Below, one piece after another: positions 33,901-45,470 of a stretch of 64,000 nt of DNA (the stretch's first letter is position 1; the number at the start of each line of letters is the position of its first letter). A program made the position numbers and the translations under genes. Location: assembly GCA_020064725.1 (NCBI GenBank), contig JAGTWJ010000002.1, positions 4,526,001 to 4,590,000 of the forward strand, in the 5' to 3' direction. Origin of the DNA: Drechslerella dactyloides. Taxonomy: Eukaryota; Ascomycota; Orbiliomycetes; Orbiliales; Orbiliaceae. The notes beneath the pieces are model-generated. The model ran no database searches. It had not been told where the DNA came from and saw nothing but the letters and a program-made list of their open reading frames with translations.

Positions 33901-36900
33901 CGGTGGCAGTGGACGGTGGCAGTGGGCGGCGTAGTGACTTGACGATATATCCGGTGGACTGGAGCCTGGCACATCGCGTGGGTCGGGAAGAAAGGACGCC
34001 TGGGTGCAAGCAAGCTACGTCAGACGACCGGGGCCGCAATCCTAAGAGCGAGGACGCCGTCGACCCAAAAAGGCTGCTTTAACGCAACCACAGCCTCATG
34101 TCAGGCTCGTCATCCGGCATCCAGTCCAATCGTCCCTCCGCATTTCCTTCAGCTCATGCATGCGGCCCACGTATACCAGCCAGCCAGCCAGCCAGCCAGC
34201 TCCCAGGCCCTCTCGCCAATGCAACCGCTGGAGACGGCTTACTACCGCCCTTTGATTGCCATTATAGCTCCATTCGCACCCGCCCAGCTCCCTTCTCCAA
34301 TATAAATCCGGTCACAGTCAAGATTGACACGCTCACCCGCGCCCAGCGAGGGACCGCCCATGCCTCCGGCGCGGCGAGAGCGATCAAAGCAAAAGCCCGC
34401 TTCATGTCGTCGTTCGATTCGTCTCTCGCTGATATTATCCCGCCGTCAATACACGCAGCAGCCAGCTGAGACCCATTGTCTCAACTAGGGATCCCAGCTG
34501 TCTCAGACTAAACGTCGCGTCTCGATAGCAGGCAGTAGGCAGGAGCCAGCCCTACGTATACGACTCCATGGTAGCTCGCCAAGTTCCGAAGCAGCTCGCT
34601 CGACGAGCTCCCGCTCCGTCTGATAGGCCACCGAAGAACCAGAAAGCGAGATTTGCTGACTCGGATATCCCGAGCCCTGTCGAATCACTGGGTACGGATT
34701 CACCGGGTTCGAAATCGATAGCGCTGTCCATGTCAATTTAACCACTCTTGGATCCCTCCAGTGGCAAATGCCGCTCGACAGACAGGTTGATCCAACGGCT
34801 TGAAGAATCGTCCGAGATCTGGTGGAGAGCGAGCGTCCTGACGAGGCGCACCACATGGAGTGAGATCGAATCAAGCTTATACCAGTCGTATGCTATACAG
34901 CTCTTGGACATGCACGTCGATTAATCGGTCTCTGCACATGCTGCGAGAAATCAAACTCCGCATCCGCCCGTCGCCAACCTGCGTTTCATTCCGAGAAACA
35001 TAAAACGGAAAACTTGACGTCTATGGGACATTTCTCCATCGAATTTAACCATGCGGGAGCTGCATCCCGCGAATAAGATCCCGAAGACATCACGCCGATA
35101 TACTTGGTATCCACCGTTGCCGTCGCGTACATGCGCTGCGGCAGCAGCTGGTTAGCTGCCTGGCTGGCGGGCTAGCAACTATAGTACTAGAGAAAGAGAT
35201 CCATCTCTTTTTATACAACCGACCTTCTACACCCCAGCTTATGAACCGAACGGGGCATCGGAAACGTGACCAAGCGTGGCCGCTTTAAACGTCTTAACAC
35301 CGAGAACGCCTGTTCACTGCACTTTCGCTACTCTAAACGCCTGCTATTATATTTTTTATGCGCCCTGTGGCCGCTGCCTCCTGCCCATCTCGCTCTCGCG
35401 CCTCTCACGCCACTGGCCCCTGATGGCCCGAACGACGACAGCTGGATGGTTGGATGGATGAGAATGGTAACGTCTCTCTTTAGTATGTCTCTCCTTAGCA
35501 GTGCGGAATATCTCTTCTCCGATCAGCAAGTTCAGTTGCCCTCTGTGCCCTGTATGCCATGCGATATGCTAAAATGCTCCAAAAGCAACCGAGATGGAGT
35601 TGACAAGAATACCATCCTGTCGACTGGCCGTTCTTCGCCTCCCGGATCAGGCAGCCAACGCGAGAATCACCAGAAGAAAAACACGCACGCACGCCGGACC
35701 TGAAGCAGCGGGTAATTGTAACGGTTTAAAGCATCCCGTACATGTGCGAGCAGTCCTCGAAGCGTCCCGTTACGTTGGTCCCATCGGGGAGCAAGGCCGT
35801 TCGCCGCGGGGTTAAGGGAGTATTTTGCAGACGTTTTCAGCTGGTGAGATAAACCGCCAAGCTCCGAATTGCGAATTTGCTTCTTGCCGTCGTCAGCGGG
35901 CAATTGGTCGGCAGGGTGCGTTCCGTTTCGCATGGCTGGTCCTCCGAATCTTGGGTGTTGTCGCCGGGTTCGAAGATATTAAATAATATGTATGCGGATT
36001 GAAGCTATTTCGGTATCGTCGACGGCGAAAAAGATAGGACGGCGAGGCAGCAGGCGGGAAGGCAGGCTAGCGAGCTGGCGAGTGGGCATCAAAGGGATTA
36101 TTTTTGGATGGCGGCGTAACTGCACAACAGATCTGATCTTGGAAACACCGATTCGCTCTTCTTAGTGCCAGGTTAATGCTCCACCAAAGAGCCATTGAGG
36201 CCTTCCGTTTGGCCCAAACCCCGATGTTTTCTGCTCTTTTGAACTGGCACACTAACTGGATGCGCGAGATGCAGGTGCGCCACAGTTTCAGCCTGCAAGC
36301 CCGTTTTCGTTCAAGATGGACAGGGAGCTCGTATAGCTGCCGGGGCAAGACAAGCAGCAGACAGGCCAGTCGACAGCCGTTCGACAGGCCGCATACTTAC
36401 ATCAGGACATTTGACCTGGCTGCCTGCTCAGGCCGAGCAAATAGTCGACAGCCGCCCCTCAATTGGCGGCCTGGCGAGTGCCTGAATAATCCATATCGCG
36501 AGTCCGAACCTGGACGTCAACCTCGCGCCAACGCAATTAATTGCAATTGTGTTGGTCTGTTGCAGTCGCCCAGCTCCGGGTTCCCGGGAAAACAGGCCAA
36601 ACGGTCCACGATCAACTCTGCTAATAAGACTTTGTGTATGGAGTATAGCAGCGGTGTTAAGGCCGGCGGGTCCATCCACCGGAACTGAGTGTGCTTGCAG
36701 ATTGTGCCACAGCCTCGAGTAAGTGAGCCAAGCTGGACCGGTTATATGGAAGGGTGCGGCTGGAGTGCCAGAGCCAGAGCCCTAAAACCAGCCCACTGGG
36801 AATGCGGACGGCCCTCCGATTTAATTAAAAACGTTCGACACGCGCGCTGCTGACTAAAGACCACATGCTATCACGTCCTAAATGAGGCCCAGGACCTCAG

Positions 36901-36963
36901 AACACGTTTCAATACCGTTTTAAATCGCGGGGGCTTTTCGCACAACTGACGTGCGGGCCAATA
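30925..36963. other. Six-kilobase gene-free region upstream of the double zinc-cluster gene
   Basis: No protein-coding gene is supported. Open frames are short, unrelated between frames and lack motifs. Simple-sequence stretches include CTTGC-type repeats near 32262-32300, a purine-rich stretch near 33095-33180 and a CCAG repeat at 34176-34200. Very long upstream regions are common for developmental regulators in fungi, so this may be an extended promoter or host non-coding RNA. Neither can be shown from sequence alone. Confidence 0.45.
34176..34200. repeat. CCAG tetranucleotide microsatellite
   Basis: Six perfect CCAG units in a row plus one base. Related short runs (gccagccagccag) occur at about 39591-39605. 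Confidence 0.9.
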
Positions 36964-39224
36964 TCAACCAGCCAAAGTCGCCGCCGCCCGCAACATTTGC
37001 GCGAACTGTTGCAATTTCTCAACCAACACATCGCAGTCCGCCGTCGTGGCGCATGCACTCGGGCCTCCTCCTCCTCCTCCTTCTCTTCCTTCTTTATCGC
37101 CATCTTGCTCTCGCGACTCCTCTTCCTGCTGCCGGATCCACTCGACCAGCTCGCCAATGGCTGGCGCGCCGTCGACCGCATAGAATTCCTTCGTGCGGCC
37201 GCCGTCGCCCTCGGCCTCTACCCAGTTCTTCCCAAGTGGGTGGTCCAGACCTGGCCCCTTCTGGCAAAGCACCCACGAGGCATATCCCACCAACGCTGGC
37301 GCCGCCTCCCCGTCCTCCTCGCCAACAGGAGGTAGGATGTAGTAGACATTGCCTAGCAGGTCCGCACCGATTGGCCGCGACGACCTCGGGTCCAGTTTCC
37401 GCATGTCCAGCCAGTTCGTGAGGCTGAGACTCGAAACCTGGCCGTGTGCCTCCGTGACCTTGCCCTCCAGCTCCTTTATTATTTCCTCATTGGCATTCGC
37501 CTTCTTCCGTACCTTCAAATCCTTGATTAGGGCGCCCAGCTCCGCTTTGAGGGTTTTGCCCGCCGTCTTCGTGGCGTTCGACGCGCTTTTCGCCACCTCT
37601 TCGTTGTCCTGCAGACGCTGTTTGATCCGAGAGCAAGACGCTGCGACGACTAACAGCCGTCGAAGCAGCTCGTATTTTACCGCAGGCTCGAGGTTTGCTG
37701 CATTGCTGCTCTTGCTACCCGCAGTTACCCGACTGCGAATATTAAGATGCTGCTTCTTCCCTCTCCCTCGTCCTCGTCCTGCAGGTCGCCCGCCGCCGCT
37801 ATTGCTAGCTCTATACTCCCGACTAGTTCTCCCGCGACTGCGACTATCTTCCTGCCAGCCAGTTCCTGCTACGTGTACATCGTGGCCATGTGCAAACAGC
37901 CGGGGCTCCGCGCCGTCCAGGAGCTCGAGAAAGTCCTCCCACATGTCGTCCGTGAATACCTTCTGCATTAGCCTGCTCACAATTGCCTGTTTCCGCTGTC
38001 GGCTCGCGACGATGCTACCGCCACTAGCAGCACTAGCTGTAGCTCTAGAAGCATGCTGACCACCACTAGTCTTCCTCCTCATATTCTTACTGCCGAGCTC
38101 TATTCTACTACTTGCTCTCGTTGCACCTCTACCACCGCCTATCCCTGCACTCCACACATATGTGCGTTTAGTTGGCAACAGGTCGACTAGCTCGTCGCCG
38201 ACGATGCTGACGACTGTCTGCATCATCCTGCCCATCTCTTGAGAAGTCCACATGAGATTTGGATTGCACAGCACCTTCTGCCGGACGTACTTGAGCTTCA
38301 ACGGCCTGCGAGCCGGTGGAGCCAGGTCTCCGAAGAGCAGGAGGAAAGAGCGCAGTTGCAGGCGGATTAAGAAGACCTCGGGGGTGTGGGAGACCTCGAT
38401 CCATTCAAAGTTTGGAAGCGGTAGAGTGCGGGCATTGTCGTGCCGGTCTGCAGTCGGATTCGAGCTGCTGTGGTTGGACAATTGTGCATCTGCGTCTGCA
38501 TCTGCTGCTCCTGCTACCACGCATGCAGACGTATATGCTCCCGATTCTGCTTTTGCTGTTTCGACTTGCGTTTCTGACGGTGGAGCTTCTGCTTTCGACG
38601 GGTCCGAGTACGGTGGGGCAGACGCAGCTGCAGCTGCAGTTACAGTTGCTGCTGCCCAGGAAGCTCCAGTGGCTGTCGGGTGTGCGACAATCGAGGTATT
38701 CAAATGCCAATGTGGGTCTCCAACTGCGTCGTCTTTGTCGTCCTCGTCCTTGGCCAATCAGCCGCATGCAGAGCAGCCGGATGGGAGTGGGATGGAGAAA
38801 ACGAAGATGGTGTGGTCGTCGGCTCCACTTTGGCCTTCTTGTAAGTGGCTGGCTGCTGAAATTGGTGGCTCGCAATATCGGTGCTGCTGGTGGATCGTCT
38901 ACGCTTGTTTGACCACGTTGGCGTAGACGGCCGGGTACTGCCTTGCCCCTTCTCGCTCATCACTTCATTTGCGGTATACGTGCTCGTCTTGGGCATGCTG
39001 GATGAGTGAAGCATCCCGGCACTGGAAGGAGTCGCGAGTGAGAATACGCTCGATTTGGCCTCGTCGAGGCCCGCCACCATATGCGCGGCAGGAGTAGCTT
39101 TGCTTCTCTCACGCTCATTTTGATTTGAAGGCGGACAGTCCCCCGATTGCGACTTTTTGGCCCTTCTCCTTGCTTTCATTTCTGGTGCTCTGGTTTGTTT
39201 CGCAGTTTTCTTCCTCTCTGCCAT
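36964..39224 (-). CDS. WHIM/DDT-like chromatin-associated protein
   Basis: Exons (minus) are 39224-38829 and 38748-36964, with an 80-base intron (weak donor gtggag, acceptor ccaag, gctgat branch); 726 residues. The first 130 residues are basic and Ser/Thr-rich (nuclear-localisation-like KKTAKQ, MKARRRAKK, NKRRRS). A DDT-like helical segment follows near residues 250-330 (FEWIEVSHTPEVFLIRLQLR, then RPLKLKYVRQKVLCNPN). Later comes a coiled coil around KTLKAELGALIKDLKVRKK and the WHIM-like block LTNWLDMRKLDPRSSRPIG followed by DLLGNVYYILPP. Such modules occur in ISWI-remodeller partners, where they contact nucleosomal linker DNA. The assignment rests on pattern memory, so the exact family is uncertain. 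Between the blocks is an Arg/Gly-rich linker (GGGRPAGRGRGRGKK). The tail is Glu- and Gly-rich. Both strands carry long open frames here because of GC-rich codon use. Confidence 0.65.
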
Positions 39225-39891
39225 AGTTGTTGCAATTTATGCTGACTGGTGTTTTAGTCTTGTCCGCCGAGCTCGGAAACTGTATTAGGATCGATCGACG
39301 CTGACGGTTCTTCCCCAGGAGATATATCGATAGATGAATGTGAGATTTGTCTCAAATACGGCGGACTGGATTCGACGACTGCTGGCCAGCAGCAACGGAG
39401 TTGGAGCTGACAGGAACTACGACGTGCAGTTGTAGTAGCTCTACAGTTATATCTTAGTGTTTGGTACCCGATCGATCTCATTCCATTCAACATGGAATGC
39501 ATGCATCTCACGGCTACGGCAACCGGAGCACCCTGAAACAAATATGACTGTTCGGAGAATGAACATATCAGCGGAGTGTCCAACAAAGGCCGGCCAGCCA
39601 GCCAGTCTATGATGATACATAGTTAACACAATATATTTACAAGGACAATCAATATACACGCTGCGATGTATAAAAGAAATGCATCGAATACAAAATGCAG
39701 CAAAGGGCAATGCTAAATGCTCAAAATATCGACAACTGCAAGTACCATGCAGGCACTTCAGGCTGGCGGATTATATATACTTATTTATGCCATTTGTTAA
39801 CGCGATTTCCCACAATGCCATCCGTTCCATCTAGTTTTTCCAAGACCACAGTTAACACCCAATGAATTCAATGCAAAAAGCTTTACCGTCA
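39225..39891. other. Spacer between two minus-strand genes
   Basis: Contains the promoter of the WHIM-like gene and the 3' side of the acyltransferase gene. A short CCAG-rich run near 39591-39605 is noted. No gene is seen. Confidence 0.5.
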
Positions 39892-41494
39892 TCACCGCGG
39901 GGCCTCGACCTTGCGCACGCTGCAGATATCCTCTACCCACCTCGCAAGCCTGACACACCCGATGTCCACCGCCCTCCAGAACATATCGCTCACCCAGAAG
40001 ACCGTCACGACCACGAGCGCCCCGCCGCCTAGCACACCGGCCACGTACCCGCCTGTTGTCTCCCGGCCGGTATACTCCCATAGCTTCACGACAGAGTAGA
40101 ACCCAAGGCTGCGACAAACGGGCCCATGGACCAGGTAGAGCGCGTAGGAGATTTTGCCCAGATACTGCGCGAACGCTGTCGTAAATGGACGCTGCAAGTA
40201 CCGTCCTGTCGATGAGGACGGCGGCGACGGATGGCCAGAAGCGTCCCTTTTCGGACACGCTGGCGGGTGTGTAGGCTGTCATCGTGCGGTAGCCAGGCGT
40301 GGTACCGGGTTCGTGAGACGGCTGCGAGGCGATGTACAACCCCAGGAGAAAGACCGGAAACATGTATAGGTCTCGTCTATCCGTCCTTTGCGTAGCAGCC
40401 GCCTTTTCGTTGTCCACCTCATTGCTGTTTTGCTTGTTTCTTTCCGCACGGGCGAGTGTGAGTTCTGCCAATACCGTCCCGGACAAGAACAGACTCACGT
40501 CCCACCGGTCCAGGTACACCAAACATGTAACGGCACTGACCCCCAACACACCCATCCGAACCCACGCGCGCGCCTTCGCCAGTGCGAGCAAACTGATAAA
40601 GACGAGAATGCTACACCGAAACTCCACGGGTATAGTCCACAGATGTAAATCGTACGTGATAAAGTACTCTTTCCAGATGAACGGATTGCTCATCCTTGCC
40701 CACGCCCAGAAGGCGTCGCGCAGCTGCCGCCAGACCCCCGCGATGATGGGAGGGTCCTGCTCCCGCCACCCCGGTAGTTCCTTGCCCATGCGCGCATGCT
40801 TCACCTGCCAGGTGAACGCGCCGCACTGGATCATGACCGCGACGCAGAGGACGCTTGTCAACGTTGGCAGAAACAGGCGGATTGCACGGCGGAAGGCGGA
40901 CGAGCTGAGCGTCGACAGGAGGGCGGCGTGGTCGCCGCGCCGGATCTGCGAGACCGCCTTGTAGGAGAGTACGTAACCTGATATCACGAAGAATATGGAG
41001 ACCATTGATGCACCGCACATGAAGAGGCGGACGATAGGTAGTTGTAGAATATTCGTGTCGGACGGTGCGTGCAGGAAGCCATATTCGAGAGAGGGGAAGT
41101 ATGCGTAGACGAAGTGGTATATGAAGACCAGGAAGGCGGCGGTGCCGCGCAGGCCGTCGAGGTAGGCGGTTGGCGAGAGGGTCCGCGGGCTAGGGCGGGG
41201 CGAGGTCGTGTGCGTGTGGCAGGATGGGAGGAGGGGCGCGATAGGTGCCGATGGTTGGAGGAAGGACGGGATGATGAAGTGGATGCATGTTCGGAGGGAG
41301 TGTCGGGCTAGTGACGGGAGAATTACGGTCGTGAGTGACGAGGCTGAGATTGAGGGCTTGCTGGCGGTCGTAGGTGATATTGGTGATGTTGAAGCTGAGG
41401 ATGAGCTTGATGTCGGCGAGCGGTGATGTGTTGCAAGGAGAGGCCGTGACGTTGGAGAGTCGGCGTTGGAAAGGGATGACCTCAGCCAGTCCAT
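39892..41494 (-). CDS. Acyltransferase-3 family membrane protein, interrupted by a frameshift
   Basis: Family members are multi-pass membrane enzymes that transfer acyl groups to sugars or lipids. From 41494 the frame reads a Ser/Thr/Pro-rich N-terminus, then the family motif YLDGLRGTAAFLVFIYHFVY with its histidine, FFVISGYVLSYKA, LRDAFWAWARMSNPF, LHLWTIPVEFRCSILVF, and further helices to GRFWPSVAAVLI. The expected last part (QRPFTTAFAQYLGK, ISYALYLVHGPV, and final helices to a stop at 39892) is in the next frame over. The switch must occur between about 40200 and 40235. A one-base insertion in this sequence, or an indel in the assembly, explains it. Alternatively a 67-base intron (AGC-gtgtcc...cttgcag-CGT) would join the frames but would remove a conserved-looking coding segment. 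If the break is real, this is a recent pseudogene. Confidence 0.75.
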
Positions 41495-43307
41495 CTTGAA
41501 GGTCTGAGTAGAAAATCAAAGGAGACGGCACTTTCCGGAATGCAGTGCGTCCTTTATTCAAGCAGAGGTCAAAAGTCAGGAGGTTGTGGAGATAAAAGCA
41601 AAAGTTGCATAAAAATTAAAAGTTGGAAGTTTCCGAATCGAGTTTCGTCTGTCCTGCGAATAGAGATCGATCCAAGCGATAGACGACGGTCGGCGTAGCT
41701 GTCGTAGTGTAACAGAGCTTCATCGAGAAGTCGACCAGGCGAACGTTCGAACGATGATATGATAAAAGGTAAAGGGGAAGGAATGAACAAAAGAATCAAG
41801 GGATACGAAGACAGAATCGACCAGTAATGTTATCAAATACGGACTTTCCATTTCAGCCGTCGCATGACTTCATCCTGGACTCTGGAACATTGTGGCTTGA
41901 AACGGCAAGAATACCTGGGTATGCGACTTTGACATTACCGCATCGGGCGGGATCGTCTACCTGTCTTTGGTAATGGAATGGATCCGGCAAGGCACTGACA
42001 CGTCCCGTCGCCATTTTCACGGACGACCCGCGAGCCAGTGGAGAGCCATGGATGGGGCGAACGACATGGATTGGATCTCAGGCTGCTACTGTAACATTTG
42101 GAGTCGCTTGTGCTGTCGGACGTGCTCGAGATGCGCGTTTGACGAAGGGCTCGCTTGACAGGAGAACTCTGCATTCAGATTCTGCTTCACACAAACGCCC
42201 TGATTCACTGGGCATGTTCGAGGGTATCACAGCCGATGGCAATCAGCGCTTGCTAAGCTTCTGCATAGTTATACGTGCAGACGGGGAACGGGGCTGTGGG
42301 TATGCAGGGGAGCTCACGCTCGGATATGCCCTTAATTGCAGCTCCAATGCCCATAATTCAATGCGCAGCTCGAGCTAGAACCAAGCTGTCATTGCGCACG
42401 CGTGGGATAGCACGAAAGTCACCATCCACAGATCTGGATCTATCAATGATCAATGCGCAATGCATCATCATCAACAGGCTAACTGCGGAATTATCAGTTA
42501 AAGATCGCTAATATTAGAACACGAGGAACCGGAGGGAGTCACAGATACTCAACTCTGCGCACCCAGGTCCCATCATCGATATCTCCGATTCGATTGGCCC
42601 GAAGGCTGGTCCTTTCGGTGCACGGTGTCTGGAAAGGGCAGCTGTGATGTTTCGGGCGAGTAGAGATTTATCATCGGCCCCTTATGTAACTCAGCCTCCG
42701 CAGCCACAGACGCCAATGTCGAGATTGATACCGGGAGATGCAGATACGGATGTCGGGATTCGGAACGATGGCATATTTCTGCCGCTGCCGTCGTGAATCG
42801 AGGCCTGAGTCAGCGGGAGACGAAAGCCGCTGATTCAGCAGCGGTTCCACGATGCTGAATAATGAATGGCATGCATGGAAGGAAGTCGGCGGTCGGCACT
42901 TACTCGCTGCATAGATCCATCCCACCACGCCAACACAAAAGTGGTAAGCTCGCTCGCTGCATGTAGGTGCAGGGAACTCCTCAGCTGCGGGGATGTTGGC
43001 TTAACGTTATCGTAGATCTTGAGGCTATTTGTCTGTGGGGGCTTCTTGCATATTACAGTCAATTAAATCGATACCCATTTACACATATTGCAATACTGGA
43101 AAGGAGCTGCACGGTGAACTTGAATTTCTATAAATTCCCCTAAGCATTGCCTTTCTTCAGGATAGATATTCGGTCCTCGGAATCACCGTCTCAGCTACAG
43201 CTACAAGTTTCAATTCAATTGATCAAGTCCAGGCATCGAAAGATATATTGTCCATTCTACGCTTCATCTTGAAATCTGAATCAATCCGCATTCATCAGCT
43301 CACAAAT
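41495..43307. other. Divergent intergenic region
   Basis: About 1.8 kb between the divergent starts of the acyltransferase and enoyl-reductase-like genes; no coding sequence supported. A TATA box for the plus-strand gene lies near its right end (43128-43134). Confidence 0.45.
43128..43134 (+). promoter_or_regulatory. TATA box of the enoyl-reductase-like gene
   Basis: CTATAAA lies about 175 bases upstream of the ATG at 43308, in an otherwise mixed sequence and followed by a leader with several ATG-free stretches. Confidence 0.45.
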
Positions 43308-45470
43308 ATGAAGGGAATCAAAGTTGATCAAGTCGGCAGCGAGTTTCAGCTTACTGAAGACCTCCCAAACCTTACCCCGGGTCCAAACCAGCTCCTCGTC
43401 AAGCCAATCTATGGCGCCGTCAATCCGGTGTATGTTAAATCTACACATTCTCCTCCTCTCAAGTCGTATTTGGTTTTCAATCAACCAGCTCAAGATGCTC
43501 TCCTATATCCTACTCGTTCGAAGTTTACTCACCACCATCTAGTGACGAGATGATGCGAGGCTCCGGTCTCCTTGTCACCTCCTGGCCATGGACGCCCTGC
43601 TGCGACGTGGCCGGTACCGTCGTCCAGGTTGGGAGCGACGTGACCCGCTTCCAAGTTGGCGACCAAGTCTTCGGCTGCCAGGGAGTAGGCTTCCCCGGCT
43701 CTGGAGGAGCCGCAGAACGCGTACGTAACCCCCAGTCTATGCACCTATGATATCCAATCATCGTCACCTAGCCGGTCGATATGACCAGGGCTATATACTG
43801 CAATATCAATGCATATTAACATATACGATTGCCACCTCATAGTGTTTTTTCAGAGAGGATGTGACTGCTAAGAGGCCAGATAACATCTCACTCGCAGATG
43901 CCGCGACAGTGGGATGTGGCAGCGAGGTGCGTATCTGCGCATTCCTTGTTTCTTTTACAACATAACGTTGTCTTCATGGCTCTTGAGCCTATTATCTGCC
44001 CATGCACTGGTGCTTTTGCCCCTCGAGCTCTTTGTCAATATCCACCGTTGCCTCAAAGCATCCCGGCCTTTGCATGCATGATGATGGGGGCTCATCGACC
44101 CGTGCGTGCATAAATTTAACCATTACATATCTACTGACGCATATTGGTCGACGACGATTGTAGACGGCAGCAGTCGGTGTGTGGGGCTGTTTGAGTGTCG
44201 CTATGCCGGATCCGCAGAATCTGCCAGCCGTCTCCGACGAGTGGGTGCTTGTGCTGGGGGGTGGTGGCAACGTCGGTGCGTATGCCGTGCAGGTATGTAT
44301 GCTTCCTATCCCCCAGATGCCAACATTCAACTGGTGTCTTTCCCGAACTTCGAAGCCGAGTAGGATTCCGCATGTATTGTCGTGCGGGGTTTCATGAACG
44401 GAGCTCAAGCCGTGACCTGACCCATCCAGACTTTTCTTGGAATGACGAGAAAAGTACCTGAAATATGGACACGCAAGCACGGCTGGGGGGAAGAGATGCC
44501 GAATAAACCAATCAGCTGATGAGTCTTGCCCACCTCTTTGTTACAGCTCGCCAAACTCTCAGGCTACAAGGTCATTGCGACAGTCTCTCCGAAATCTGTT
44601 GAGGTATGTTCTCATCCCTAATGCTCCTCCTATCACATGGCGCTTGATATCCCCCTGTTCTTTGCCCATGACACCTGCAAGCCTTCCTTTAGGAAGTCTG
44701 ACCTTCTTGATCCCTGTCACCATTTATCTTACAACTCTACTCCTTTGTCTTTTATGCTTTCGAGTCTTGTATTTACTGAGTAACATCTGGCAAACAGGCC
44801 GCGAAAGCCTCAGGGGCCGACGAAACCGTTGACTACAACCTCCCAATCGAAGACCAAGTCGCCAAAATCAAAGCTGCCACCAAAGGGGGCCTGCACCGTA
44901 TCTACGATTCCACAAGCGCCGGCATTAACACCGTGAAGAAGGTCTTGGAGGCAATCAAAGATGAGCCGGGCCAAAAGTATTTCACTTCCGTCAACGACTG
45001 GTAAGCTGACTCTCTTACCCATCCTTGTGGAACGCCCACCTACTCAACCGTTCCCACCATCATATTCAACTCCCATATCCGCATATATTGCTTTCCCTAT
45101 TTGATCTTGTGGAATCTTCCCCACTATATCCAACGGCACCCACATCCTTCACTGCTCACGAATGTTATGTCCTTCATACTAATCGTGATTGATCAAACTT
45201 AGGGAGGACTTTGGCACTCTCGCCGGTGATACTAAATTCCTCGCCATCTCTCTCGGCCCCGTCGCCCGCCCAAACCCCGAACACAATCAGCTCAACGCCG
45301 ACGTCGCCAAGTACATGAAGGTCATCCAGCCGCTCCTCGCATCCGGCAAGCTCCGTGTGGGTGATTACACTCTCTTTGACAAGACGGGCTTTGAGGCGTT
45401 CCCTGAGGCGGTCAAGCTGCAGAGCAGCGGAGGGGCGAAGAAGGTCGTTGTCAAGTTCCAGGATGAGTAG
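43308..45470 (+). CDS. Medium-chain reductase, trans-enoyl reductase/ToxD-like
   Basis: Seven exons: 43308-43429, 43543-43720, 43843-43926, 44164-44292, 44547-44603, 44798-45000 and 45203-45470. Phases agree and give 346 residues. These NAD(P)H enzymes reduce C=C bonds of enones or polyketide enoyl intermediates. The GroES-like half shows CCDVAGTVVQVGSDVTRFQV and GDQVFGCQG. The nucleotide-binding fold has VLVLGGGGNVGAYAVQLAKL followed by GYKVIATVSPKSVEAAKASG. Structural and catalytic zinc ligands of alcohol dehydrogenases are absent, as in this subfamily. Introns are unusually long for the window (113-254 bases). The third acceptor is uncertain: tag at 43840-43842 gives AERCFFREDVTAKRPDN, while a later AG would drop five residues. 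No polyketide synthase lies nearby, so a biosynthetic-cluster role is not supported. Confidence 0.85.

Noticed and set aside
34176..34200. Direct repeats considered as a CRISPR-like array
   Set aside because: It is a simple tetranucleotide run without spacers, in a eukaryotic context; none of the other tandem repeats has spacer structure either.
37349..38059. 236-codon open frame on the plus strand (and another at 38252-38926)
   Set aside because: Antisense of the WHIM-like gene, produced by GC-rich third positions; no motif and no splice partners, whereas the minus strand carries recognisable domains.
40196..40262. 67-base intron to explain the acyltransferase frame change
   Set aside because: Ends are GT-AG and phase 0, but it would delete a hydrophobic segment that fits the family, lacks a good branch site and has a poor donor (gtgtcc); kept only as an alternative.
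43308..45470. Enoyl reductase considered as part of a polyketide gene cluster
   Set aside because: No polyketide synthase, transferase, transporter or pathway regulator lies within the window on either side.
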